From an uncultured Ruminococcus sp. (GTDB lineage: Bacteria; Bacillota; Clostridia; Oscillospirales; Ruminococcaceae), in contig CAKSMF010000004.1 in NCBI GenBank assembly GCA_934474025.1, positions 62,001 through 126,000 on the forward strand: DNA of 64,000 nt. Reading direction: 5' to 3'. Under the pieces are notes generated by a model. It saw only the letters and a program-made list of their open reading frames with translations. It was not told where the DNA came from and searched no databases. This document shows positions 16,455 to 25,222 of this stretch, one piece after another (within the stretch, counting starts at the first letter, position 1; each line of letters opens with the position of its first letter). The position numbers and the translations under genes are program-made.

Positions 16455-17861
16455 TTAATATCTGATGACTTCATGACGCTCCCCCGGTGACATTTCAGAA
16501 GTCTCGGACTCCGTTTCATCATTTTTTTGACACAGCTTTTGTTCAGTGCAGATTTTTACCGCACAGTCCGCCAGAATAAACAGATTTTTTGCCGTCTGAA
16601 CCGACTGCTCACGGGTATGTGCAGGCATTTTTAAATCCCGATATACAGCCGAATACGCAGACTTCAGATTGTCAATTTTCGCCGATATTCTACCCTTATC
16701 GATGTACGCACGATACTCGTTTACAAGCTTGGATTTCAGCTTTTCAAACATCGCTTCTTCATCTTTCGCACCAATAAAAAATGCCGAGCCTGCAAGTGCA
16801 TACTCGGCAAGATATTTGTACTGTCTGTTTCTGAAAGCGGCGGAAATCTGCGATATCAGGCGTTCCGGACGACATCTGAGGTACTGAAGACCGCCTGCGG
16901 TTTCATGATATTTTTCCAGTCGCCTGTAAGGAACAGCAGGCAGAAATTCAACGCCGTTAAGCTGTTTCAAATCCTCGTTCCAGTCTTTACTGGTTGGCAG
17001 AATCCGCTTAATATCGGCATATCCACTGTCAGACAGTATATCTCTCAGCCTGTCCGCAGCGTCGATTCCGCCCTCGTCGTTGTCGGTACAAATCATAATT
17101 TCCGACAGATTTGAATGCCCTTTTAATGCCGTCAAAACAGCGTTTTCATACACGCCGTTCATGGCGATATAGCTGTGTTTCTGCCAGTTTTCAGGATTCA
17201 GAGTGAGGTACGAAAGCATATCTATCGGAGCTTCAAACACAAATATTTTTTCTGATTCTCCGAAGTGCGCAAAACTATATTTTGTGTCCGAGCCCTCGAG
17301 AGTCTGCCGGAAAGATTTCCCGAAAGTTGACGTTGAACGCTTATGAGCCTGACGTGGTATGCCGTTTTTGTCAACACCCACAAATACCGCATTGTGATGC
17401 TCCTTATCCTCGTAAAGAGTGCGATTTTTCGCAAAATATCCGATAATTTCGGGATTTATGAACCGCTGTTTTATCAGATAAGCGTACACCCTGTGCATAT
17501 TTTCGTTGGCTTCGGGAAGTCGGAAATTTCTCGGTTTTTCCGCCTGTACAGCCGTTTTCGGAGGACTTCGCTGCAGCGGTTCAACCGAATATCCGAGAAG
17601 TTCCTGAACAGCCGCTGGGAAATCCATATTATAAAAATACTGCATAAATTTTATCGCACCGCCGCCCACCTGATTTTTATGGTCAAACCACCTTGAACCC
17701 GACATTGTAATGCTGTCATGCCTGCCTGAAACGTCGCTGTAAATCAGCTTGTATTCACGTCCTGCACGTTCAAGTTTTTCGCCCCGCATACGCAGAAAAT
17801 CCGCCAGTTCTACGCTGTTTGCGGTGATTTTCTGTTCTTCCGTAAATGGAATATACGGCAC
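16455..17861 (-). CDS. DUF3991/TOPRIM primase-like protein
   Basis: About 468 residues from GTG 17861, placed 8 bases behind GGAGG; an upstream GTG at 17870 overlaps the ribosome site itself. The N-terminal part (GSRWFDHKNQVGGGAIKFMQYFYNM) is the zinc-free primase-associated domain and the middle has TOPRIM motifs KIFVFEAPIDMLSYL and IMICTDNDEGGIDAADRL. It may prime the complementary strand in the recipient or maintain the element. The C-terminal 150 residues are helical and unassigned. It lies between VirD4 and the VirB2-like gene. Confidence 0.78.
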   Translation of the reverse strand: MPYIPFTEEQKITANSVELADFLRMRGEKLERAGREYKLIYSDVSGRHDSITMSGSRWFDHKNQVGGGAIKFMQYFYNMDFPAAVQELLGYSVEPLQRSPPKTAVQAEKPRNFRLPEANENMHRVYAYLIKQRFINPEIIGYFAKNRTLYEDKEHHNAVFVGVDKNGIPRQAHKRSTSTFGKSFRQTLEGSDTKYSFAHFGESEKIFVFEAPIDMLSYLTLNPENWQKHSYIAMNGVYENAVLTALKGHSNLSEIMICTDNDEGGIDAADRLRDILSDSGYADIKRILPTSKDWNEDLKQLNGVEFLPAVPYRRLEKYHETAGGLQYLRCRPERLISQISAAFRNRQYKYLAEYALAGSAFFIGAKDEEAMFEKLKSKLVNEYRAYIDKGRISAKIDNLKSAYSAVYRDLKMPAHTREQSVQTAKNLFILADCAVKICTEQKLCQKNDETESETSEMSPGERHEVIRY

Positions 17862-17911
17862 TTTTTTCACCTCCGTTCAATGAGAAATCCGCCCTTTTGG
17901 ACGGATTTTCA

Positions 17912-18250
17912 TCAGATATTCACCACACTCCAGATGTACAGCGGAGCAGTCAGCGTGAAGATAAGACAGCCGAACAGAATCGCCGGTGCGGTCCATTCAA
18001 GCTGACCATGCTTTTTGTATTCGAGATACATTGTACCAATCTTGACAAACAGCAAAATGACCAGTATTACGTCGATTACGGGGAATACCACGTTGTCCAC
18101 AACGCTCTTAATCTGACTTTTTGCGGACGACCAGGTGTTTGTGACAGCTCCCGCAACGTCGCCCTCCGCAAAGGCGGTCATGGTCATCATGTTTGCGACC
18201 GCAAACGCTCCGAAAAGCGTTGAAATCGCCTTATTTCTGAGTTTTTTCAT
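17912..18250 (-). CDS. VirB2-like small membrane protein (DUF3852 type)
   Basis: A 112-residue protein with a signal peptide (MKKLRNKAISTLFGAFAVANMMTMTAFA then EGD) and two hydrophobic segments (VIDVILVILLFVKIGTMYL and APAILFGCLIFTLTAPLYIW). This is the layout of VirB2/TrbC-like pilin or channel subunits; I recall the family as DUF3852. The ATG overlaps the sortase stop (ATGA). It probably belongs to the conjugation surface machinery. Confidence 0.68.
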   Translation of the reverse strand: MKKLRNKAISTLFGAFAVANMMTMTAFAEGDVAGAVTNTWSSAKSQIKSVVDNVVFPVIDVILVILLFVKIGTMYLEYKKHGQLEWTAPAILFGCLIFTLTAPLYIWSVVNI

Positions 18251-19098
18251 ACATCGTCCTCCATTCTCACAAGCTTTCCCGTCAGTACCGTTCTCGCATT
18301 TTCAAACTCATACGAACAGGTCGAAAGAAGCACCAGACGGTCTTGCTCACTGATTTCCATCGGCTCGTAAATCGCCGATATATCGTAAATATGACTGAGT
18401 CGGTCGGCAGTATTTTCGAATCCGCTGTAAATTTCATCATCACAGTCCGTCACCGCCGCTGAAAAAAAGTCAATCCTGTAAACGTCGTCCGCAGTAACCA
18501 GCCAGCCGTACTTATGTGCCTGAAAATAGTCATAATTCTTGAAATTGCACACTCCCGCAAACATACTGCCGTTGTTCATATGGTGACCGTACAGCACGTT
18601 CAGATTGTTCATAAAACGGCTTTCACAGCAAAAATCAAGGAAAACCGAACCCGATGACAGCCAGCTTCCGTCGTAGGCATGATGCAGATAAAAGTCGTTG
18701 TCGCCACCCTGCATAACCGGATAATTTACCGAAGTATCGGGGATATACAGCCATCCGACCGTATCAGGATATACTGTTTGTATATTTCTGACAGTTTCCC
18801 TGAGTTCGTTCTGAACATTTTCGGGCGGTGCTTCTGAAACGGGAGTTTCCGGCGTAATATCGGGAAAATCCGTAATATTCTCAGGCTTGACATATTCCGT
18901 TTCTGCCTGAATTTCTTCCGTCGGAACTTCCGGAACAGCGTCGTCCAGCTCGGCAAGTATGATTGGTGCAGGCATATACGGAATCAGTTCTTTTTCCTTG
19001 ATTTTCTGCGATATATCGTCTTTTGTGAGCATTGCAGCTCCTCCGGCAAGGAGGGCAGCTGAAATTGCCGCCACAATAAATTTTTTGTTGATTTTCAC
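18247..19098 (-). CDS. Class B sortase
   Basis: The start is GTG 19098 (VKINKKFIVAAISAALL), behind AAGGAAAG, overlapping the adhesin stop as TAGTG; a longer frame to 19134 is inside the adhesin gene. About 283 residues. An N-terminal signal-anchor is followed by a Pro/Glu-rich stalk and the sortase B domain with the catalytic His in YGHHMNNGSMFAG, the Cys in LLSTCSYEF and the Arg in ARTVLTGKLV. It should attach the large Cna-B protein encoded just upstream to the cell wall. Confidence 0.88.
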   Translation of the reverse strand: MKINKKFIVAAISAALLAGGAAMLTKDDISQKIKEKELIPYMPAPIILAELDDAVPEVPTEEIQAETEYVKPENITDFPDITPETPVSEAPPENVQNELRETVRNIQTVYPDTVGWLYIPDTSVNYPVMQGGDNDFYLHHAYDGSWLSSGSVFLDFCCESRFMNNLNVLYGHHMNNGSMFAGVCNFKNYDYFQAHKYGWLVTADDVYRIDFFSAAVTDCDDEIYSGFENTADRLSHIYDISAIYEPMEISEQDRLVLLSTCSYEFENARTVLTGKLVRMEDDV

Positions 19099-22000
19099 TA
19101 ATTTCTTTCCTTTCTTTTTGTAATAAAAATACAAGCAAGTCCGATTAATCCTGCTGCAATCATGACATAACCAAGCGGACTTCTTCCTGCGTCACCCGTC
19201 GGAATGCTCGGTGTTACGGGAATATTCGGGATTTCAGGAGTTTTCTCCGGAATCTTTTCAGCCTCGTCAACCATCACAATCATAGGATTTCCGTCCGCAG
19301 AAATTGCCGTAGAATCGACGTTTTCGACCTTTATTGTACCGTCTGTATAAACAGTAAATTCAATGTCGGTCGCAATCACATAGCCTTCGGGAGCTGCAAC
19401 TTCCTTCAGAACGTAACCACCTGCGGAAAGTCCCGGTATTACGTGATTTTTGCCGTCAGAAGTCCACTTTTCAACGACTTCACCATCACTGTTGATAAGT
19501 TCCATTTCAGCTCCCTCAAGTTCGTTTCCGTGAACGTCACGCTTGCTGATTTCGACGGTAACAGGCTTGTTTATTGCCGTAATTTCGACGATTTCTCCGT
19601 CCTCTGAAATTGTAACAGGATATTTTTTGTCGCTCAGAATATATCCGTCGGGAGCTGCGATTTCACGGACAATATACTCGCCGTAAACTACTTCTGTAAA
19701 CTCAAATTTTCCCTGTTTATCGGACTTTGCGGTCGCTATTGCGTTGTCTGCCGTGAATTCTGTACAGTCAGTATTAAACAGTCCGAAAAGTGCGTTTTCA
19801 AGCGGTTCTTCGGATTCGTTCACCTTAATGCCCTTGACAGTTCCACGCTTGAGAAGATTCTCAAACTGTCCGCAGTCCGCGTACACCGTAGTCATTTCCT
19901 GACCCATATACTCGAAATTCACAAGGTACTTTTCGCCGTTCAGAACGTAATGCTCATCAGTTGCGATTTCCTGAACGTAATAGCGTGAAAACGGCAGTTT
20001 TTCGGCAAATACGGCTTTCATATCCTCGCCGAGTGAAACCTCTGCGATAAGTCCGTTTTCGGGAATTGAAGTTCCGTCGGCTGCAATAATCTCCTCATCT
20101 GCAAACAGTCCGAAACGAACATTTTTATAACTGTTTTTCGCTGATATTCCGTACATTTCATCGTTTTCCATAAACTTTTCAAGGCTGATTTCAATGCCCT
20201 GATAATCGTTGACGAATGACGTATTCATTGTATCTCTCACCGTGACCTCCTGTCCTGCATAAGTCAGCTCAATCGCCTGTATTTCGGGATTTTTCACATA
20301 TCCGTAAGGTGCAGAAACTTCCATAATTTCGTATTTTCCGAGGTAGAGCAAATCAGTTTCCGCATAACCGTTTTTATCGGTCACAAGCTCCGCCACAACG
20401 TCGCCTGCATTGGCTCTGACAGTACCGTCGGGAGTAATGATGTCCTCGGCTGCAATCACCTGAAATACGGCGTTTTCAAGCCCTTTCTCCTCAAAAATCG
20501 GAGTGTATTTTTCTTCATTTTCGCTTACAGAACTGAAAATTTCACCTGTTTTCTGCACGGAAATTCTGCCTTTCTGTGCAACGTCGGATTTCTCAACTTT
20601 GACGATATTCACAGCATTTTCTTCCTCGGAATTTGCCGCAGTCACGCTGAATGGAACAGGAGTTTTGTCCAGTATATAGCCAAAAGGAGCCTGTACTTCA
20701 ACGAGCGTATAGTCGCCGTAAGGGAGCGTTTCGGGAGTAATCAGAAATCCCTCGGAATTGGTGTAGAACGTGTCCACGCCCATGTCTACAAGCTGATTTT
20801 CGGAATCAAAAATCTGAAATCCCGCACCTTCGTAAGCAATTGTTTTTCCCGATTCTGCGTCGATTTTTGTGATATGGATATATGACTTGAACGGAGCGTC
20901 GTTGAGGACATATTCGTAAGTTTTTTCGTGTTCCGAAATGAAAACATCGAAATCGGGAACGAATTCCGCATCGTTGACTGTCTTTGTTTGGCGGACAGTA
21001 TACACGCCGTAGGGCATTAATTTCGACTCCGCAAAGCCGTTTTCGTCGGTTATGAGGTAGTCTTTTTCGGAATCCTTTGCATTTTCAAAACTGCCTGCGG
21101 ACTTGAGAAAAATTTCAAATTCCGCACTCGGTTCAAGATTCTCGACAACATTTTCGTCATCATCCGAGTGCTTTATTATCGAAATACAGCCTTTTTTCAC
21201 GTCCTCTGTGACATCAAGTGAAACAGAGTTCACCTCAAACACATAGTTTTCAGGTTCTGTACCAAGAGTATAAATTTCATCGTTCAGAAGATATCCTTCG
21301 GACGGCGAAAGCTCCTGAAGCGTGTAATTTCCACACACAAACTCGTCTGTTATGAAGCAACCGTTTTCGTCAGTCGTGTAAGTTGCCACACGTTCACCGT
21401 TATTATACAGTCCGTAAACCGCACCTGCAAGCGTTGCATTTCCCTGTGAATCACCGTTTTCGTAGTCCCTCTTGACGACTTCGGCAGTGAACTTTTTCAG
21501 CTTGTTTTCAAAAGTAACCTCAACAGTTTCGTCCGCCTCAAGCGTTGTTGACTGCTCTGCCGGAACGACATATCTTACCGGGACATCGTTCTCGCTGATA
21601 GTGTACACAATAGGCTCGTTGCTGCTGTCAAACACTGGAATATCGGCAAGAATCGCTGTTCCATCATTGCTTGTAGTCAGCGTATATGTTTGACCTCCGC
21701 CCGAAATTGTGAAAGTTCTGTCGCCGTTCTGACCGTCATCGGACTGCTTGTTTATGCGGATACTGCCCTTTTTCAGCACGTTTTCAAAGTCCACAGCGAC
21801 CGTCAAATCGGCATTTCCGCCTGTAAGAGTCACGTCCTGAGCCTTCGGAGTTTCGTATCTTGTGTCAGGATTTATCTCCGAAATATTGTACGAAATCGCA
21901 CTTTTGCTGCCGAAATCGTAAACGTGAAGACCGTTAATTTCGGCGATTCCGTCAGTGTTTGTAACCGCATTTTTGTTGTATTCTACGCCGTTTTCCGTCC

Positions 22001-23144
22001 ACGAAACCACAAATTCACGGTCAGCAATCACACCGTCCTCAGCGGTCTTGTTGATTCTGATTATACCGCTTGTAATATTTTCGCCGACGTTGACATTGGA
22101 ATCAGCTTTCAGAGCCACAACGTCCGTTGACAAATCATAACCCGTCGGAGCGGAAATTTCCCTGACATAATACTGCTTGTCGGGCAGTGTAATCGAGCCT
22201 GTTCCGTCGTCGCCGATTGTGATTTCTCCGATTTTCTGAGTACAATCGGAATCAGTATACACTCCGTATATTGCCTGAGTGCCGTCAATTGGACTTGTAC
22301 CGCTGATTTTTACCGAATTATCGCTGTTCAGAACCTTTGTTATCGTGAATTCCGCCTCTGTTTTCGTGATTCTGAACGCCGACATATTCATTGCCGTCGC
22401 TTTTTTACCGTCCGTATTATTATTGATGACAACGCCCTGAGAGCCGTTGGATTCGATACGCCAGTGAGTACCGCCGTCACCGTTTCCGCTGCCGACGGTT
22501 GATGAGTTGATGTATGACTCGTTTACGCCGATATTTCGCAGATATTTCACAACTTCGTCTCTGCTGTCAAATTCGCCCATATATATCCACGAATGGTCCT
22601 CGCCCGCAAGATTATCGGCAATTACCACCGAGCCGGGAGCGATTGTCGAGCCGTCGGGACACTCCCAATAAGGCTTATCTTCGGTCTTTATGCCGTTTTT
22701 CTCAACGTCGATTTTTGAAGTCACTCCGCCGTATGAAATCGTACAGTTTTCATTCACAGACAGCCAGTGCGGAGTGTCCACAGGAACGGGATTATTCCAC
22801 GAAAAACCGCTTGTTTTATAGCCAAGCTGGGTCATCGTGTAGTAAATCAGACCTGAACAGTCAAGTCCCTGCTGCCTGATGTACTCCTCGGTCAGCGGAC
22901 TGTAGCCGCCCTGATAGTAAACGCCCGTATATCCCTTAAAACCGAAGCCGTAGGGCGCTCCGAGCAGCGTTGCCGCCTGTGCTATCACCTCATCGGCAGA
23001 CGGAAAAATTTCATTTTCAGTTGCAGAAACGCTCTCCGCATGGCTCTGAATCGCTCCGTTCATGCCCGTTCCGAGCATTGAAAAGGCACAGAGTCCAGCC
23101 ATGAACCCTGCGCCTATCTTCTTCATAATTTTATTTTTTAACAT
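19098..23144 (-). CDS. Giant Cna-B (SpaA-type) surface adhesin with N-terminal NlpC/P60 domain
   Basis: A 1348-residue protein with a signal peptide (MKKIGAGFMAGLCAFSMLGTG region), an NlpC/P60 domain (about 45-190: LDCSGLIYY with the Cys, HSWIYMG with the His), then about ten Cna-B/SpaA beta domains, each opening with a strand like SIRINKQ and closing near YGxYxVxExxAPxGY. The C-terminus has the sorting signal IPTGD, a hydrophobic stretch (LGYVMIAAGLIGLACIFI) and a KRKERN tail. Lys and Glu pairs in the repeats could form isopeptide bonds. It is sorted by the coupled sortase. The active peptidase-like head on an adhesin is notable: it may cut peptidoglycan locally for mating-pair formation. 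Confidence 0.88.
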   Translation of the reverse strand: MLKNKIMKKIGAGFMAGLCAFSMLGTGMNGAIQSHAESVSATENEIFPSADEVIAQAATLLGAPYGFGFKGYTGVYYQGGYSPLTEEYIRQQGLDCSGLIYYTMTQLGYKTSGFSWNNPVPVDTPHWLSVNENCTISYGGVTSKIDVEKNGIKTEDKPYWECPDGSTIAPGSVVIADNLAGEDHSWIYMGEFDSRDEVVKYLRNIGVNESYINSSTVGSGNGDGGTHWRIESNGSQGVVINNNTDGKKATAMNMSAFRITKTEAEFTITKVLNSDNSVKISGTSPIDGTQAIYGVYTDSDCTQKIGEITIGDDGTGSITLPDKQYYVREISAPTGYDLSTDVVALKADSNVNVGENITSGIIRINKTAEDGVIADREFVVSWTENGVEYNKNAVTNTDGIAEINGLHVYDFGSKSAISYNISEINPDTRYETPKAQDVTLTGGNADLTVAVDFENVLKKGSIRINKQSDDGQNGDRTFTISGGGQTYTLTTSNDGTAILADIPVFDSSNEPIVYTISENDVPVRYVVPAEQSTTLEADETVEVTFENKLKKFTAEVVKRDYENGDSQGNATLAGAVYGLYNNGERVATYTTDENGCFITDEFVCGNYTLQELSPSEGYLLNDEIYTLGTEPENYVFEVNSVSLDVTEDVKKGCISIIKHSDDDENVVENLEPSAEFEIFLKSAGSFENAKDSEKDYLITDENGFAESKLMPYGVYTVRQTKTVNDAEFVPDFDVFISEHEKTYEYVLNDAPFKSYIHITKIDAESGKTIAYEGAGFQIFDSENQLVDMGVDTFYTNSEGFLITPETLPYGDYTLVEVQAPFGYILDKTPVPFSVTAANSEEENAVNIVKVEKSDVAQKGRISVQKTGEIFSSVSENEEKYTPIFEEKGLENAVFQVIAAEDIITPDGTVRANAGDVVAELVTDKNGYAETDLLYLGKYEIMEVSAPYGYVKNPEIQAIELTYAGQEVTVRDTMNTSFVNDYQGIEISLEKFMENDEMYGISAKNSYKNVRFGLFADEEIIAADGTSIPENGLIAEVSLGEDMKAVFAEKLPFSRYYVQEIATDEHYVLNGEKYLVNFEYMGQEMTTVYADCGQFENLLKRGTVKGIKVNESEEPLENALFGLFNTDCTEFTADNAIATAKSDKQGKFEFTEVVYGEYIVREIAAPDGYILSDKKYPVTISEDGEIVEITAINKPVTVEISKRDVHGNELEGAEMELINSDGEVVEKWTSDGKNHVIPGLSAGGYVLKEVAAPEGYVIATDIEFTVYTDGTIKVENVDSTAISADGNPMIVMVDEAEKIPEKTPEIPNIPVTPSIPTGDAGRSPLGYVMIAAGLIGLACIFITKRKERN

Positions 23145-23168
23145 AATTTTCTCCTTTTTGTTATTAAT

Positions 23169-23579
23169 TTACATTGACATTTCCGGCTCTTCATCCAAGT
23201 CCTCATCATCGTCCAAAACGCCGATTTCACGCAGAATACCGCACAGATTCTCCGGCAGGACATACATCGGGGATTCAAATTTTTCCGAGTACTTTTCAAT
23301 TTGCTCGTCCGTCAGCGAAACACTGATTTCCTCACCGTACTCGTTGAACGCATTTCCGACCACGAAAAACGTCCTATGCACCATCACGCCGCCAACCAGG
23401 CGGTTCGGACGTGAACCGTTGAAGAGGAATTCCTCGTTACAGAACGCAATAGCGTCGTTTTCAGGCTCAAAACGTATCGGCTCAATCAGACCGTCAACAA
23501 CTTCCTGCATTTCGTGAATGTCGTTCGAAATTTCTCTTGTATACGGCTTTTTTTCGGGTTCAACCACAAGAATTTTCAT
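23169..23579 (-). CDS. DUF3846-type accessory protein
   Basis: A 136-residue protein with ATG behind AAAGGAGGTACAAAGT. MKILVVEPEKKPYTREI...LQEVVDGLIEPI and AIAFCNEEFLFNGSRPNRLVGG, then GTFFVVGNAF-like TFFVVGNAF, match what I recall of DUF3846, common on plasmids and conjugative elements and of unknown function. It ends DEDLDEEPEMSM, one of the shared acidic tails. It sits between a cysteine-rich small protein and the adhesin gene. Confidence 0.7.
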   Translation of the reverse strand: MKILVVEPEKKPYTREISNDIHEMQEVVDGLIEPIRFEPENDAIAFCNEEFLFNGSRPNRLVGGVMVHRTFFVVGNAFNEYGEEISVSLTDEQIEKYSEKFESPMYVLPENLCGILREIGVLDDDEDLDEEPEMSM

Positions 23580-23642
23580 ACTTTGTACCTCCTTTATAAA
23601 TAGCTTCTTTCCTTAAGGATGTCAAAAAAATCGACCTCCTTA

Positions 23643-23921
23643 TTATTCATCTGCAAACTCCTCCCCGCAGTAATCGTTCAGCGGACAGTTTCCGCAGTCC
23701 TCGTGCTGATTGCAGCAACGCATGATTTCTTCGTCGGAAATTCCGCAGTCTTTCGGCATTTCTGACTTTTCCTCCGACGGCATCACAGCGACCTCAAATC
23801 TGCCGGACTCCACCGCAATTGCAAGCTCCACCTCTGCACCGTCCTCAAGGAAAACTCCCGGAACTTCGATGCAGCCGTCGTCGTTGACAAAGCCTTTTGT
23901 GTAAACTGTATTTTTTCTCAT
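23643..23921 (-). CDS. Small cysteine-rich acidic ICE protein
   Basis: A 92-residue protein with ATG behind AGGAGGTATAAT, overlapping the methyltransferase stop (ATGA). The N-terminal half (VNDDGCIEVPGVFLEDGAEVELAI) looks like a small beta barrel of AbrB/SpoVT-like type. The C-terminal half has CCNQHEDCGNCPLNDYC, four to five cysteines that could bind a metal. No family is named. After its stop lies another GGAGG with an in-frame TTG mini-ORF (21 codons) overlapping the next gene, which may be chance. Confidence 0.6.
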   Translation of the reverse strand: MRKNTVYTKGFVNDDGCIEVPGVFLEDGAEVELAIAVESGRFEVAVMPSEEKSEMPKDCGISDEEIMRCCNQHEDCGNCPLNDYCGEEFADE

Positions 23922-24757
23922 ATTATACCTCCTGTATATTCACAATCCAAAAATGAAAGCTGTCTGTTCATATGCGAACGCTCCGAAGTGTTGTAATTTG
24001 ATATGAAAAGTTCGGCATACTGACAGCCGCCTTCATACCTCTGTGCAAGGTTATTCAGCCTGCTGATTTCCTCGATATGGATATTCGGCTTGTCCCAGAT
24101 TTCCCGAATTTCATGGCAATCATTGTAGGATACCAAAAATTTCCCCGAACATTTCAGCAGTGCGTCACGCAGTCTTATGTGGTCTTTTTCCGTGAAACTT
24201 ACGTCCTTATAGTAACTTTCCGTTGCAAAATAAGGTGGGTCACAATAAAAAAAGCTCACCGGACGGTCGTACTGTCTGATGAGTTTTTCAAAATCCTTAT
24301 TCTCAATTATTACTCTCTGTAAACGTCGTGCTGCCATGTCAATCTGCGGAAAATCACTCCACATCGAGTGCGGCTGACTCGCAAAACTGTCAAGTCCGCT
24401 TGCGTAGCTGTACCGTATCAGCTGATAGAACTTCGATGCACGGTCAATATCCCGAAATTTCGGGAAAAGACTGCGTTTGTGCAGATTTGAAATCAGGTCG
24501 AAATCCTCACGTGAATTAAGCACATACCGCAGTTTTTTCTTCAGTTTTCCGGGTTTGTCACGGACGCAGCGGTACAGATTAACAAGATTGCTGTTGAAAT
24601 CGTTGAACACCTCGAAGTCGCCGGGCGGCTTGTGGAACAACACCCACCCTGCACCGCCGAAAACCTCGATATACCGCTCATAATAAGGCGGCAGACGTGC
24701 AAGAACTGCGTCCCTCAGGGACTTCTTGCCGCCTACCCATGACATGAAACTGTTCAT
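23918..24757 (-). CDS. Adenine-specific DNA N6-methyltransferase (Dam/D12 class)
   Basis: The start is ATG 24757 (MNSFMSWVGGKKSLR) behind GGAAAGGAG, 279 residues; a longer frame to 24805 passes through a terminator hairpin. SAM-binding motif I is EVFGGAGWVLFHK and the catalytic motif IV is FFYCDPPYF, typical of D12-class adenine methylases. No cognate restriction endonuclease is adjacent, so it is probably a solitary methylase protecting the element. It follows a terminator-like hairpin. Confidence 0.88.
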   Translation of the reverse strand: MNSFMSWVGGKKSLRDAVLARLPPYYERYIEVFGGAGWVLFHKPPGDFEVFNDFNSNLVNLYRCVRDKPGKLKKKLRYVLNSREDFDLISNLHKRSLFPKFRDIDRASKFYQLIRYSYASGLDSFASQPHSMWSDFPQIDMAARRLQRVIIENKDFEKLIRQYDRPVSFFYCDPPYFATESYYKDVSFTEKDHIRLRDALLKCSGKFLVSYNDCHEIREIWDKPNIHIEEISRLNNLAQRYEGGCQYAELFISNYNTSERSHMNRQLSFLDCEYTGGII

Positions 24758-24791
24758 TTTTCTCCTTTCCGCCGATGCCGTTGGCAGCAAA

Positions 24792-24838
24792 AAAAGCCGT
24801 CCCACCGACGATTTTCTGCTGTCGGCAAAACGGCTTTT
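24792..24838 (-). terminator. Terminator-like hairpin before the adenine methylase
   Basis: An 18-bp stem with four G-U pairs and an 11-base loop (24792-24809 and 24821-24838), followed on the minus strand by a run of seven T. It lies right after a small membrane-protein gene and just before the methylase ribosome site, inside an apparent operon. It may be a conditional terminator. Confidence 0.72.
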
Positions 24839-24841
24839 AAA

Positions 24842-24973
24842 TTATTTTCTTGAATTGATTTCCCTGTTGAGACGGCGGATTTCCGTCCTCAGAAACTGCA
24901 CGGCGATTCCAAGACTTCCCACCACAAGTCCGATTATCATGCCGATAAGCATTCCGACTAACAAATACGTCAC
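24842..24973 (-). CDS. Small membrane protein (43 aa)
   Basis: A GTG-start ORF, 7 bases behind GGAGG, with the upstream gene stop overlapping (TGGTGA). It reads VTYLLVGMLIGMIIGLVVGS... then a charged helix FLRTEIRRLNREINSRK. The single glycine-rich transmembrane helix plus basic helix resembles small phage/ICE membrane proteins. It is too short for many gene finders. The function is unknown. The frame-shifted longer ORF at 24837-25070 is a shadow. Confidence 0.6.
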   Translation of the reverse strand: MTYLLVGMLIGMIIGLVVGSLGIAVQFLRTEIRRLNREINSRK

Positions 24974-25221
24974 CACGACACCTCCATTCCAAAATCTTCG
25001 GATTCATCATACATTTCCGCCTCTGAACAAGGCTCGACGTACTCCATAATGATTCCGAGAGCCTCCTCATAGCTGCCCGACGAAGTCACACGGCTGCACA
25101 TTTCCTTTGATTTTTCCGTCATTCCGTTATTTTTCAGCGTTTTTGAAGCTATTCCCATGATGTTGAAAATGTTGCCGTCAGCTCCTATTATCGGGCATTT
25201 CGGACGTTTGTTTTCCTGCAT
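24970..25221 (-). CDS. Small conserved-looking ICE protein (83 aa)
   Basis: An 83-residue protein starting MQENKRPKCPIIGADGNIFNIMGIASKTLKNNGM. It has no transmembrane segment. The content looks like a small family common in conjugative elements of gut Firmicutes (PIIGADGNIFNLMGIASRTL), function unknown. It ends YDESEDFGMEVSW, an acidic tail ending in alternating hydrophobics like other proteins here. Confidence 0.6.
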   Translation of the reverse strand: MQENKRPKCPIIGADGNIFNIMGIASKTLKNNGMTEKSKEMCSRVTSSGSYEEALGIIMEYVEPCSEAEMYDESEDFGMEVSW

Positions 25222-25222
25222 T

